From Natronobeatus ordinarius (GTDB lineage: Archaea; Halobacteriota; Halobacteria; Halobacteriales; Natrialbaceae), in NCBI RefSeq assembly GCF_024362485.1, contig NZ_CP101457.1, positions 1-64,000 on the forward strand: 64,000 nt of DNA. The letters are read 5' to 3'. A model generated the notes under the pieces. The model was not told where the DNA came from. It ran no database searches and worked only from the letters and a program-made list of their open reading frames with translations. The position numbers and the translations under genes were made by a program. Below are positions 46,337-53,828 of this stretch, one piece after another; the first letter of the stretch is position 1, and each line of letters opens with the position of its first letter.

Positions 46337-47821
46337 ATGGGACGAAAGGGACGTAGAGCAGGTTCGAATCATCCAGAAGGTGAAAAGGATCGCAAATCCT
46401 CCTCTGCTGCTCCTGATAATCCCGAGTCGATGGGTGAGGAGATAGATACGTCACAGTCGACGTTTGAGGATGGCTCGGAACTCGCCGATTCTTCTCAAGA
46501 GGCAACAAACGGTGGTGGCATCTCAATCCGGGATCGACTACAAACTGAGTCGTCTGGGGGGGTCTTCGCGAACAAAGACCTCGTTCGGTCAGATACCATC
46601 ATCGACGAGGATCGTATCGTCGGTCGTGATGACCAACTGGGCCGTGTCGTCGACAATCTGAAACCCGTGCTCCAGAACGAAGGCATCCCAGATATGCTTC
46701 TGAGTGGTCCCTCTGGAACTGGGAAGTCGCTCATCATTCATGCAGTCTGCAAACAGATCGTCGAACTGTGTGAATCCCAAGGCAAGACCTTCGGGGTCAT
46801 TTCAATCAACTGCGAGGGGCCGAAGACTGCAGATCGGGCTGTCTATCGGTTAGTTAAAGCTGCTGCCGACGACCTCGGCGTTGATCCTGGTGTTCCCCAA
46901 ACCGGAGTCTCAACAGATCAGAAGCTGGAGCGACTGTACGAACTGATGCGCGAGTACTATGACGGTGTCATCTTCATTCTCGATGAAATCGATATGCTCG
47001 AGGGACCGTATCAGGAAGCAGAGTACAATTCTCTCATCTACCAGCTTTCACGGGCTCGAAAACTCGCCGATTTTGATGGGCCGATCTCACTCACGACTAT
47101 CACGAATTACGCCGATTTCATGAAGGACCTCAACAGCCGCGCACAGAGTTCTTACAACCCTGACGATATCTTCTTCGACGATTACGATGCGAACCAACTC
47201 CGTAGTATTCTCCACAACCGACGAGACGCCTTCAAGCCAGACTCACTCACAGATGACGTCGTTCCGCTTGTTGCTGCGTTCGGATCCCAAACGCATGGAG
47301 ATGCACGGAAAGCAATTGATCTCCTCAGATGGGCTGGCGAATTAGCCGAGCGGCGTGGAGCTGACACTGTTACCGAGACTGATGTCCGTGAAGCCCAGGA
47401 GAAATACACCGAAAATCGCAAACTACGCCATATCAGCGGGATATCCACTCAAAAGAAACTCTCCATCTACGCTGTGGCGGCTACTGCCCACTATGCAAGA
47501 GAACATCCTGAGTGGATACCTGCTGGACCTACGTTCAAGACGTACCAATTCATTGCTGATACGATGGATTCGGATCAGTACAGTCGCGAGACGTTCGTAA
47601 ATCACGTCACAGAGCAGAGTACGTACGGGGTATTGGACTCCGAGCGTCGAGGCAAGGGGCGAGGCAGAGGAGTGCATATGTATTTCTCCCTCTCCGAGGA
47701 CCCGGAAACGATTATGGAGACGATTCGTGAGGATTCCCGGTTCGAAGATCTAGCTCACGAAGAGGCGACTATCAGCGCGGTTGTCCGCGAACGGCTGAAG
47801 CAGTTCCGGAGCAAGAACTAA
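46337..47821 (+). CDS. orc1: Orc1/Cdc6 replication initiator (origin B)
   Basis: A 494-residue AAA+ initiator with Walker A LLSGPSGTGKSLII near residue 117, Walker B IFILDEIDML near 213 and a C-terminal winged helix (RRGKGRGRGVHMYFSL). A basic then acidic N-terminal extension of ~50 residues is absent from orc1-A. The two proteins align along the rest of their length (IDEDRIVGRDDQL in both). Repeats on both sides (45.4-46.3 and 47.8-48.04 kb) differ from those of origin A, so the two initiators probably do not cross-react. Confidence 0.95.
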   Translation: MGRKGRRAGSNHPEGEKDRKSSSAAPDNPESMGEEIDTSQSTFEDGSELADSSQEATNGGGISIRDRLQTESSGGVFANKDLVRSDTIIDEDRIVGRDDQLGRVVDNLKPVLQNEGIPDMLLSGPSGTGKSLIIHAVCKQIVELCESQGKTFGVISINCEGPKTADRAVYRLVKAAADDLGVDPGVPQTGVSTDQKLERLYELMREYYDGVIFILDEIDMLEGPYQEAEYNSLIYQLSRARKLADFDGPISLTTITNYADFMKDLNSRAQSSYNPDDIFFDDYDANQLRSILHNRRDAFKPDSLTDDVVPLVAAFGSQTHGDARKAIDLLRWAGELAERRGADTVTETDVREAQEKYTENRKLRHISGISTQKKLSIYAVAATAHYAREHPEWIPAGPTFKTYQFIADTMDSDQYSRETFVNHVTEQSTYGVLDSERRGKGRGRGVHMYFSLSEDPETIMETIREDSRFEDLAHEEATISAVVRERLKQFRSKN

Positions 47822-47842
47822 TCTCGCTCAGATTCTCCCCGC

Positions 47843-48040
47843 ACTTACTACTCGAAAACGGGGGGTGTTCGCGGCCCGGGTGATGCTTACAGCTCGAAAA
47901 TGGGGGGTGTCATTTGTCGGGGTGTCTTGTTACTACTCGAAAACGGGGGGTGGGTGACCTTAGAGATACGACGTTGTATAGCATGTTGATGTGCTGTCTC
48001 CTCTCCCTCTCCGATTTACAGCTCGAAAATGGGGGGTGGA
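47843..48040 (+). repeat. Origin B Orc1-binding repeats, downstream set
   Basis: Four direct copies of TTAC(A/T)(A/G)CTCGAAAA(C/T)GGGGGG, at about 47843-47869, 47886-47911, 47929-47953 and 48015-48040. Confidence 0.82.
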
Positions 48041-48158
48041 TCTCACGATTTTTTAATCGTCGTCGGTCTCCTCGATGAGGACGTCGTGGAGAAACCTCCT
48101 ACCGTTCGGGGACTTCTGGGGTTAAGAGCTTCTCAATCACGGCACCCCTGGTGGTAGA

Positions 48159-48215
48159 CCATTCACACTGAGGGGTGTCGGTAAACCGATCCCATTCACA
48201 CTCTGGGGGGTGTCG
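48159..48215 (+). repeat. Pair of G-rich repeats of a third type
   Basis: CCATTCACACTGAGGGGTGTCG and CCATTCACACTCTGGGGGGTGTCG in tandem. The ATTCAC-ACAC-GGGG-TGT order resembles the origin A repeat more than the origin B repeat they lie beside. From 48041 to 48270 there is no gene. Confidence 0.6.
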
Positions 48216-48270
48216 TCTGCTGAGGGTTCAATGGTGCTGAAACAAACCTTCGGCTCTGGTTCAATCTCGT

Positions 48271-48594
48271 CTACTCGTCGGGACTGACGGGGCCTTTATA
48301 TTGAGATCGGATTTTTTCTCCGTCTCGCCACTGCCAGTAGTAGTAGCGATTGTCGTTGATTTCCTTTATCGTGATCGTCGCCTTTGCAGGGACGTCGTCT
48401 GGAAGGTCTTCGGGGCGGTCATCGACGTCGTCCTTGTCCGATTCCTCCTCAAGACGGGTCTTCCGTTCTATGTGTTCGGCTAGCTCCTCAGCGTAGCGGG
48501 CTACCTCCTGGAGCTGTTCCGGCGGAGACTCGTTGAGAGTCTCGACTAATTCGGTCGGGAGGCCTGCAGGCGGGGTCGGTGGCTCGTAGGACAT
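48271..48594 (-). CDS. Small DUF6788-like plasmid protein (copy B)
   Basis: 107 residues from ATG 48594 (MSYEPPTPPAGLP), which aligns with the start of copy A; an upstream ATG at 48636 lies inside the regulatory element. The C-terminal block DDVPAKATITIKEI, NDNRYYYWQWRDGEKIRSQY is nearly the same as in copy A, while the middle differs (VEDRKTR-like charged helix). Function is unknown. Its ATG is 17 bp from the 42-bp twin half-site element P4, the same spacing as in copy A. Confidence 0.8.
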   Translation of the reverse strand: MSYEPPTPPAGLPTELVETLNESPPEQLQEVARYAEELAEHIERKTRLEEESDKDDVDDRPEDLPDDVPAKATITIKEINDNRYYYWQWRDGEKIRSQYKGPVSPDE

Positions 48595-48610
48595 CGGCAG
48601 TTTCCTCGTG

Positions 48611-48651
48611 TTAACCAACATGAACCAGCGATCCATAGCTTTGTTGGTTAA
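48611..48651. repeat. Twin half-site element, copy P4 (41 bp)
   Basis: Perfect arms TTAACCAACA / TGTTGGTTAA but 21 bp apart instead of 22. Directly upstream of the DUF6788-like gene B. Confidence 0.8.
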
Positions 48652-48680
48652 GACCCTCTTGATTGATCTCTTCCGTATTT

Positions 48681-48730
48681 TGTAACACTACTCGAAACTT
48701 CCTTATATACAAGTTTCGTACTATGTTACA
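48681..48730 (+). promoter_or_regulatory. 50-bp dyad centred on a TATA box, before wHTH regulator
   Basis: Arms TGTAACA-n5-CGAAACTT and AAGTTTCG-n5-TGTTACA flank the 10-bp centre CCTTATATAC. The gene starts (GTG) 2 bp after the dyad. A two-domain winged-helix protein encoded directly downstream would be the natural ligand, so this looks like an autoregulatory operator. Confidence 0.75.
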
Positions 48731-48732
48731 CC

Positions 48733-49653
48733 GTGCTTCGGCGAATCGAACTTGAGGTCCTCGCCACCGTCGAACGGGGCGACACGATCTCTGACCTCGC
48801 GACGAAACTCGACCACAGCGAGAGTTATCTCTCCCGTGCCGTTGCGGACCTCAGGGAGAAGGGGCTGGTGTACACGGAACGCGACGGGCGTCGAAAGCGG
48901 GTTGTTCCCTCTGACAGCCGAGCCGTCGAAGTCTACCAGGATCTCGTCCGCCAGCACTCCCACATTGATTTCCCCGAGCTGTTGACCGGTAAGTCCCTCG
49001 AGGTGCTGAACTATCTCGATCAGCCGCGAACCGTCGCCGAAATTGCCGACCTGAGCGACAACTACCGCAATACGATCAATCGAATTCTCAAGCGGTTCCG
49101 CGATCGTGGCCTCGTCGGCACGGACGACGGCCGCTACGATTTCAACGCCGACTTCGATCGACTCAACGAGTTCGCACGCGAACTGGTTCACCACCTCCAT
49201 CGACAACGCCTCGAAGCGGTCGCGCCAAATGGGACGATTCTCTGGGAGGACCACGAAGAATTTCTCGCTCAGACTGAGACGGAGATCGACGTTGAGAACT
49301 TCCACGAAACTGGGCTCGCCGTGTTCGCGGCCTTCGATCTCCTGTTCCTACTGACTCGCCACCGCTACTACCTTTACTCTGAGGATATGGAGGACCTTTC
49401 GCCGGCGGAGCTCTGCTGTCACACTTTGCTGATCGATAATGGCGCTCGCCACCGGTCGTACTGTCTTCTCCTGCTCAGCCGCATCGACGTCGACGAGCAA
49501 ACGCTGCGGGACCGAGCGGCGAAGCACGGACTTGAAGACGAAATCGAGGACCTGTTCCAGTATCTCAAGACCCACGGTGATGTCGACGATGATCGCTTCC
49601 TCGAGTGGGACGAGTTCCAGAAGCTCGCGGCTGAGTACGAAATCGACCAGTGA
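48733..49653 (+). CDS. Tandem winged-helix transcriptional regulator
   Basis: 306 residues from GTG 48733, with the promoter dyad just upstream. Two winged helices are visible: residues ~3-60 (ISDLATKLDHSESYLSRAVA) and ~85-140 (TVAEIADLSDNYRNTINRIL). A C-terminal sensing domain of ~150 residues of unknown fold follows (AELCCHTLLIDNGARHRSYC). The protein at 57437 has the same architecture and the matching CHTLLLD block. It is absent from backbone copy A. It probably represses its own leaderless promoter; other targets are unknown. Confidence 0.8.
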   Translation: MLRRIELEVLATVERGDTISDLATKLDHSESYLSRAVADLREKGLVYTERDGRRKRVVPSDSRAVEVYQDLVRQHSHIDFPELLTGKSLEVLNYLDQPRTVAEIADLSDNYRNTINRILKRFRDRGLVGTDDGRYDFNADFDRLNEFARELVHHLHRQRLEAVAPNGTILWEDHEEFLAQTETEIDVENFHETGLAVFAAFDLLFLLTRHRYYLYSEDMEDLSPAELCCHTLLIDNGARHRSYCLLLLSRIDVDEQTLRDRAAKHGLEDEIEDLFQYLKTHGDVDDDRFLEWDEFQKLAAEYEIDQ

Positions 49654-49725
49654 TCGAGTACTGATAACGAGCCGATTTCGAGGAGTTACGCGTCGTCCGG
49701 GCGAGGCACGTTCTTCCGTCCGAAT

Positions 49726-49764
49726 CACCCAACATCAGCCCGCCACGACGGAATCGTTGGTTAA
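49726..49764. repeat. Degenerate twin half-site element
   Basis: TCACCCAACA and GTTGGTTAA within 39 bp: one arm good, the other mutated and spacing shortened. It lies downstream of the wHTH gene, near the 3' end of SWIM gene B. Confidence 0.35.
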
Positions 49765-49817
49765 GAACGAACGTCCAGCTCAGCAGGGAGCCGGCCGTCT
49801 GGTCGCGGAACTCGTCC

Positions 49818-50591
49818 CTATTTGACCTCGTAGTCGACCCGGCGCATATGCTTGCAGCCACCCTCGGGAGTCCGTTGTTGCCAGTCTGGACAGGTACACG
49901 ACTTGCCGATGATATCGACGTCGTAGCGGTTCCCGGACGCGGACGCTACCTCGTACCGGCCGCCTTTCGCGAGCAGCGAGACGTTCATCGGTTCGTCGAC
50001 AGCGCGTCTGGTTCGTGGCTCGAGAGCATCCTGCTGTGCCGCCTGCTCAGCAACGACCATCCGATCGCGGATATCACCGGTCTGCCCACCGTCCGGAGCG
50101 ACAGTACCGTCAGCGTGCTGAAAACACTCCTGCAGAAGCTTTTCGACCGGATGACCGTCCGGCCAGAGATAATGGACTTCACGCCGCTCACGATGGTCGT
50201 AGGACCCACAGGCGGCAGCATCCTCGTCCCAGACGCGCCACGCACCGAGGGCGGTCATTACGTCGATGATGACTCTGGGGACCGTTGTGCGGTCGTCTGG
50301 GTAGAACAGCCGAAATCGCGTACACTCCTCCCGTGGTGAGTCCGTATCCCACCACTCGACGTCGGAACCCCAGCTGTCGAACATCGATTTGTCCCGCCCA
50401 TACCCGACCGTCACATCGTCGACCTGCGGGAATCGCTCGGCTACCGCCTCCGACTGACCTTCGAGTAGTCGGAGAACAGCATACCTGAGATACTCGTGTG
50501 TAGGGGACTCCGTGGATCGAGCGACCTGGTCGTGATTTTTAGCGATATGCTCCGCCTCTGCCAAAACAGCCGTGAGATACCGATTAGACAT
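49818..50591 (-). CDS. SWIM zinc-finger protein, full length (copy B)
   Basis: 257 residues from ATG 50591 (MSNRYLTAVLAEAEHIAKN); an upstream ATG at 50651 would include the leader hairpin. The N-terminal ~170 residues form an unknown alpha/beta domain (PRVIIDVMTALGAWRVWDED). The C-terminal SWIM finger is CTCPDW, 9 residues, CKHMRR. The stretch before it (SLLAKGGRYEVASASGNRYD) matches copy A. It probably binds DNA or a partner protein of the plasmid. The twin half-site P5 and a leader hairpin precede it. Confidence 0.78.
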   Translation of the reverse strand: MSNRYLTAVLAEAEHIAKNHDQVARSTESPTHEYLRYAVLRLLEGQSEAVAERFPQVDDVTVGYGRDKSMFDSWGSDVEWWDTDSPREECTRFRLFYPDDRTTVPRVIIDVMTALGAWRVWDEDAAACGSYDHRERREVHYLWPDGHPVEKLLQECFQHADGTVAPDGGQTGDIRDRMVVAEQAAQQDALEPRTRRAVDEPMNVSLLAKGGRYEVASASGNRYDVDIIGKSCTCPDWQQRTPEGGCKHMRRVDYEVK

Positions 50592-50611
50592 GGTTCTGTG
50601 GAGGGTGGAAT

Positions 50612-50642
50612 GCGCCTCCGCCCCCTCGTGGGCGCTGAAAAA
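50612..50642 (-). promoter_or_regulatory. Leader hairpin L6, before SWIM gene B
   Basis: GCGCC...GGCGC stem with inner CCCCC/GGG, followed on the plus strand by TGAAAAAC, then directly by element P5. ATG 21 nt further on the minus strand. Confidence 0.65.
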
Positions 50643-50643
50643 C

Positions 50644-50685
50644 TTAACCAACAGTCTGCGGATTCGTTTATCTAATGTTGGTTAA
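50644..50685. repeat. 42-bp twin half-site element, copy P5
   Basis: Perfect arms TTAACCAACA / TGTTGGTTAA with a 22-bp spacer. On the minus strand the spacer starts TTAGATAAACG, a plausible TATA box for the SWIM gene. Confidence 0.82.
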
Positions 50686-50697
50686 CGAGGCGAGAAT

Positions 50698-51624
50698 TTA
50701 GTCCTCGAGGACCTCGATGATCTCTTGTGCCGTTCGACTAATTCGGACGAGACGCTCGCGAACGACCTCGGGATCGTCCGATTCCCACGTCGCAAGGTAG
50801 AACGCCGAGCCACTCGTATCGAGCCCGCAGTACCGGCCGACGACGTACGCGACGGCTTCGGCTTCGACCTCACGCTTCGAGCGCTCGGTATCGTCGTCGA
50901 CGTCAAAGTGGAGTAAGGCGTGTGCGTACTCGTGAATCAGCGTCCGAGCGAGATCCGCATTGTTCTCGCGGTCGCGAGCCTCGACGAGGGGCTTGACGTC
51001 GATGAGACTCACCCGCTCACAGACACCTTTTGCCTCTCCATGCGACCATTCCTCCTCGGGGATAATTCGAACCGTCACCCCAAGGTCATCATCGGCGGCA
51101 GTCAACTGGGTGACGAGACCGTCGGCGTCGCCGGTCGCTTCTGTATCAAGTTCCGGAAGCGGCTCACCGTCGGTCTGGGAGATGTCGAACACCGGTGCGG
51201 GTCTGAAACCAACGAGCCCCTTCGACCACTCTTCAGGCGGTGTCTCGTCGTAGTCGCAGTCGCTGCTCTCGTGGTAGCTCGGTGAGTTCTCGCACTCTGG
51301 GCACTGTTTCGTGATGATTGGTGCCCAGATCCAGATCGCGCTTTCCCCCTCCTGAACGTGCCGGTCAAAGTCATCTTGCCATGTCCGATAACCCGCCACG
51401 CGGGTCGCCTCGGGACACTGGCGCTTGATCAGGAGCGTATTTTGGTAGGAATAGTCGTGGAAACGGCTCTGGACATCGAGCCACTCCTGAAACTCCGCGC
51501 TGGATTGCGCCTCGTCGACGCCGGCGACGAGGTCGTTGATCCACTGTTCGATGGTGCTGTTCATCTCGTCCGATCGCGTGTCGGTCTCGTCGAAGGAGAT
51601 CGACGAGTCGCTGGTCGTAGCCAT
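50698..51624 (-). CDS. ArdC/ImmA-like zinc metallopeptidase (copy B)
   Basis: 308 residues, closely related to copy A at 25937 along the whole length. ArdC-like N-terminus (FHDYSYQNTLLIKRQCPEA), CPECENSPSYHE insert, then HEYAHALLHF near residue 231 and EVEAEAVAYVVGRYCGLD. All zinc ligands are present. An antirestriction or regulator-cleaving role is inference from the families. It is followed on the same strand by the SWIM gene and preceded by the 115-aa gene; in copy A the SWIM neighbour is displaced by the sacsin-type cargo. Confidence 0.85.
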   Translation of the reverse strand: MATTSDSSISFDETDTRSDEMNSTIEQWINDLVAGVDEAQSSAEFQEWLDVQSRFHDYSYQNTLLIKRQCPEATRVAGYRTWQDDFDRHVQEGESAIWIWAPIITKQCPECENSPSYHESSDCDYDETPPEEWSKGLVGFRPAPVFDISQTDGEPLPELDTEATGDADGLVTQLTAADDDLGVTVRIIPEEEWSHGEAKGVCERVSLIDVKPLVEARDRENNADLARTLIHEYAHALLHFDVDDDTERSKREVEAEAVAYVVGRYCGLDTSGSAFYLATWESDDPEVVRERLVRISRTAQEIIEVLED

Positions 51625-51668
51625 AATTTCACTGAATCGAGTTCACCGCGACCGCGTCAGTTTAGAAC

Positions 51669-51698
51669 GCGCCGCACCCCTCTGGGGCGCACAAAAAA
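51669..51698 (-). promoter_or_regulatory. Leader hairpin L7, before ArdC-like gene B
   Basis: GCGCC...GGCGC with inner CCCC TCT GGGG, followed on the plus strand by ACAAAAAACC. Close to L2 of the twin gene. Confidence 0.65.
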
Positions 51699-51711
51699 CC
51701 TCCTCTGAGTG

Positions 51712-52059
51712 TCACCGGAGTTCGTGTGGTTCGTCCGCGAACCCGACTGTAACGAGGTACTCGAGATACTCGTCGAACTGCTCTACGTCGCTGGGCGTGT
51801 CTGTCGCGAGGTGACGTGCCCACTCGATGGCCCACTGGAATGCGGGGTCGGTGCCACCCTTTCCATGGATATACCACCAGCGGGCCGCTTTCAGCACGAC
51901 GAGCGGATTCGTCGGTGGGTGCTCGCTTGCTAGTCCACAGGTGATCGACCGGATCTCCTCGGGAATGTCTGCTGGATCTACCTCGGACGTCTGGGTGTTC
52001 GGCAGGTCGATTGGAATCTGATCGATTGAGATGTCACTCGGATGCTGCTGTTGACTCAT
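51712..52059 (-). CDS. 115-aa backbone protein (intact copy)
   Basis: An acidic protein with a disordered N-terminal quarter and a helical rest (NPLVVLKAARWWYIHGKGG, AFQWAIEWARHLATDTPSD, VEQFDEYLEYLVTVGF). I do not recognise it. It lies one leader hairpin upstream of the ArdC-like gene and may be co-expressed with it. A decayed copy at 26943 sits in the same place in backbone A, with two Trp codons changed to TAG. Confidence 0.72.
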   Translation of the reverse strand: MSQQQHPSDISIDQIPIDLPNTQTSEVDPADIPEEIRSITCGLASEHPPTNPLVVLKAARWWYIHGKGGTDPAFQWAIEWARHLATDTPSDVEQFDEYLEYLVTVGFADEPHELR

Positions 52060-52091
52060 GTAGAATCACTCTCTTGTAGGCTCTCTTTCGA

Positions 52092-52119
52092 GCCCTCACC
52101 CCTTCCGGGGACGAAAAAA
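52092..52119 (-). promoter_or_regulatory. Leader hairpin L8, before 115-aa gene
   Basis: CCCC TTCC GGGG stem-loop followed on the plus strand by ACGAAAAAAC; a second GGGC run offers an alternative pairing. Confidence 0.6.
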
Positions 52120-52130
52120 CGACTCGCTGC

Positions 52131-53132
52131 TTAGGCTGGGGGGAAGTAGACGCTTTGCTCGCCGACTAGCTCTTCGAGTTGGTTCCAATGCCGATGCGTG
52201 AAGTAGCAGTCGTAGCTACAGTATCCACAGATATCTCCCGTATCGTACTCTGCTACGAAGGGGCCTCGTTCAGTCGTCCAAACGTTCACATCGCACTCAG
52301 TACACGCCGCACTCTCGATATCACTCGGTGACGGACCGCGATACTCGAACTCGACACCATCTTCCTTCGTTGTCGATTCGGGCCAAACACCTCGTGCCTG
52401 CCAGAACTCCCGGACCTTTGCGAGACTGCACCGGACGGTTTTTCGGATCGTCATGTGCTCGGCGTCGCGACCGCTGTCGTCCCACCCACTAGCCGTCCAG
52501 AACTCGCCAAACTGTGCGCCACGGTGAAGCCCATTCCAGTCGAGCCCCACGATATCTGCGGGCGGGTCACCCGTCAGCGTGGGACGGGTGAGCTGCTTGA
52601 TCACGTCTAGTTGTTTCGGCGGACTCCCTCCGAGTATATGGACGCGACGACCACGCCAATCGCTCGGTTCTGAAAATACGTGAGCGAGCCGGTCGGCATA
52701 TCCCCGAGAGTACCCGACGACGAGGTCATCAGGGATCGCGCGAATCGCGGCACGGCATTTCGGGACGATGACGAGATCCGTTTCTGGGTAGCTTCCTTGG
52801 ATCTCGCGAGCAGCAGCGACGTATCGGTCCACCTCCTCTACTCCGTAGGCATCACCAATCACCCCGATCTGGGGCTCGTGTTCGAAAAAGCGCTCGACGT
52901 ACCGCTCAAGGTCTGGACTTCGAAAATCGTTATCGAGCATCCCGACAGGCAATTCGAATGCGTTGAATTGCTGCTGCTGGTAGGTACAGTCCTCTCGAAA
53001 TCCGGTGAGAAAACCGAGACGAAAGGCGTCAAATGCGAACGGAACTCGATGGAGGAACGCCACGTGGTCGGCCTGCCGAGCAGCTGCAATTTCGCTGGCT
53101 GCGCTGCTGGTCGTACTCGCTGTGAGTGCCAT
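52131..53132 (-). CDS. DUF6610-like protein, possible TIM-barrel enzyme
   Basis: 333 residues. The middle (PQIGVIGDAYGVEEVDRYVA, LVIVPKCRAAI, VHILGGSPPKQLDVIKQL, ADIVGLDWNG) has the beta-alpha rhythm of a TIM barrel. It recalls tRNA-guanine transglycosylase-like proteins of phages and plasmids, though I see no diagnostic catalytic motif. The C-terminus carries CTECD and CGYCSYDC, a zinc or metal site. I link it to a haloarchaeal family named DUF6610 from memory. It is preceded by leader hairpin L9 and element P6. There is no copy in backbone A. Confidence 0.6.
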   Translation of the reverse strand: MALTASTTSSAASEIAAARQADHVAFLHRVPFAFDAFRLGFLTGFREDCTYQQQQFNAFELPVGMLDNDFRSPDLERYVERFFEHEPQIGVIGDAYGVEEVDRYVAAAREIQGSYPETDLVIVPKCRAAIRAIPDDLVVGYSRGYADRLAHVFSEPSDWRGRRVHILGGSPPKQLDVIKQLTRPTLTGDPPADIVGLDWNGLHRGAQFGEFWTASGWDDSGRDAEHMTIRKTVRCSLAKVREFWQARGVWPESTTKEDGVEFEYRGPSPSDIESAACTECDVNVWTTERGPFVAEYDTGDICGYCSYDCYFTHRHWNQLEELVGEQSVYFPPA

Positions 53133-53153
53133 GATGAATCAACGCGGGAATTT

Positions 53154-53182
53154 GCCCCGCACCCCCTCTTGGGGGAGAACAA
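53154..53182 (-). promoter_or_regulatory. Leader hairpin L9, before DUF6610-like gene
   Basis: CCCCC TCTT GGGGG stem-loop with an extra GGGG-type partner (GCCCCGC). No long A-run follows here (GAGAACAAC). Confidence 0.6.
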
Positions 53183-53202
53183 CTGCTACCAGCGGCTAGC
53201 CG

Positions 53203-53244
53203 TTAACCAACACGGATTGCTGTCATACGATTTCTGTTGGTTAA
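53203..53244. repeat. 42-bp twin half-site element, copy P6
   Basis: Perfect arms TTAACCAACA / TGTTGGTTAA with a 22-bp spacer, upstream of L9 and the DUF6610-like gene. Same position relative to the 139-aa gene as P3. Confidence 0.82.
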
Positions 53245-53311
53245 TTAGGACGGTACCCTGTAGGGGTCTGCTACGTTGTCTGCTCGTTACTGATATCTCG
53301 CAGTTCTAAGT

Positions 53312-53731
53312 TCAGTACGGGTGGTAGCTCGGCGCGATATCCCCGGTTAGTACGCTGCTCTCGAAGGCGTCGCTTTCGCTGCCCTCGAGGTCGATAATCT
53401 GGTAGACTGCATCACCGTTCCAGTCACACTGATCGCTCGAACACACCGCGCTTGCCAGGGCTCCGTTCTCTGTATCTATATGGACGCTTTGGAGATCGAG
53501 TTGCTCGCTACAGAGTGGGCACGTCGCCGGAACTTGCGAATAACGGTAACCTGTACTCACGTCGACGTCACCTTGTTCAGCGTCGATGCCACGAAGCCCT
53601 TCGACGAGATGGCCGACTCGTGAACGGAACTCGGTGAGAAGCGCGTTGCGGACTTGCTCGTCGATGGGGAGCTCGGCGCTATCGAGAGTGATCGTTATTC
53701 GATACGCTGTCGTCTTGTTGGAGTCTTTCAT
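53312..53731 (-). CDS. 139-aa zinc-finger-like backbone protein
   Basis: Starts at ATG 53731 (MKDSNKTTAYRITITLDSAE), just after leader hairpin L10; the frame is open far upstream only by chance. The N-terminal half is a beta/alpha module (LLTEFRSRVGHLVEGLRGID). Then comes a zinc site CPLCSEQ...CSSDQC and an acidic C-terminus. I do not recognise its function. A decayed copy lies at 32903. In both copies it is next to the DUF234 ATPase or its remnant. Confidence 0.72.
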   Translation of the reverse strand: MKDSNKTTAYRITITLDSAELPIDEQVRNALLTEFRSRVGHLVEGLRGIDAEQGDVDVSTGYRYSQVPATCPLCSEQLDLQSVHIDTENGALASAVCSSDQCDWNGDAVYQIIDLEGSESDAFESSVLTGDIAPSYHPY

Positions 53732-53761
53732 CTGGTTCACCTCTGGGGGGTACGTTCGATT

Positions 53762-53790
53762 CCCCCGCACCCCTCTCAGGGGTCGAAAAA
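53762..53790 (-). promoter_or_regulatory. Leader hairpin L10, before 139-aa gene
   Basis: CCCC TCTCA GGGG with a second CCCCC run just before, followed on the plus strand by TCGAAAAACC. The text around it matches L4. Confidence 0.65.
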
Positions 53791-53828
53791 CCTCCCAAGC
53801 TCCTAGCTCGCCGGTGTTAATGGGCGGT

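Noticed and set aside
45438-48040. CRISPR array made of the G-rich repeats
   Set aside because: Spacing is irregular (about 15 to 350 bp), copies lie on both sides of an orc1 gene and vary in sequence, and no cas genes are nearby. They are origin repeats.
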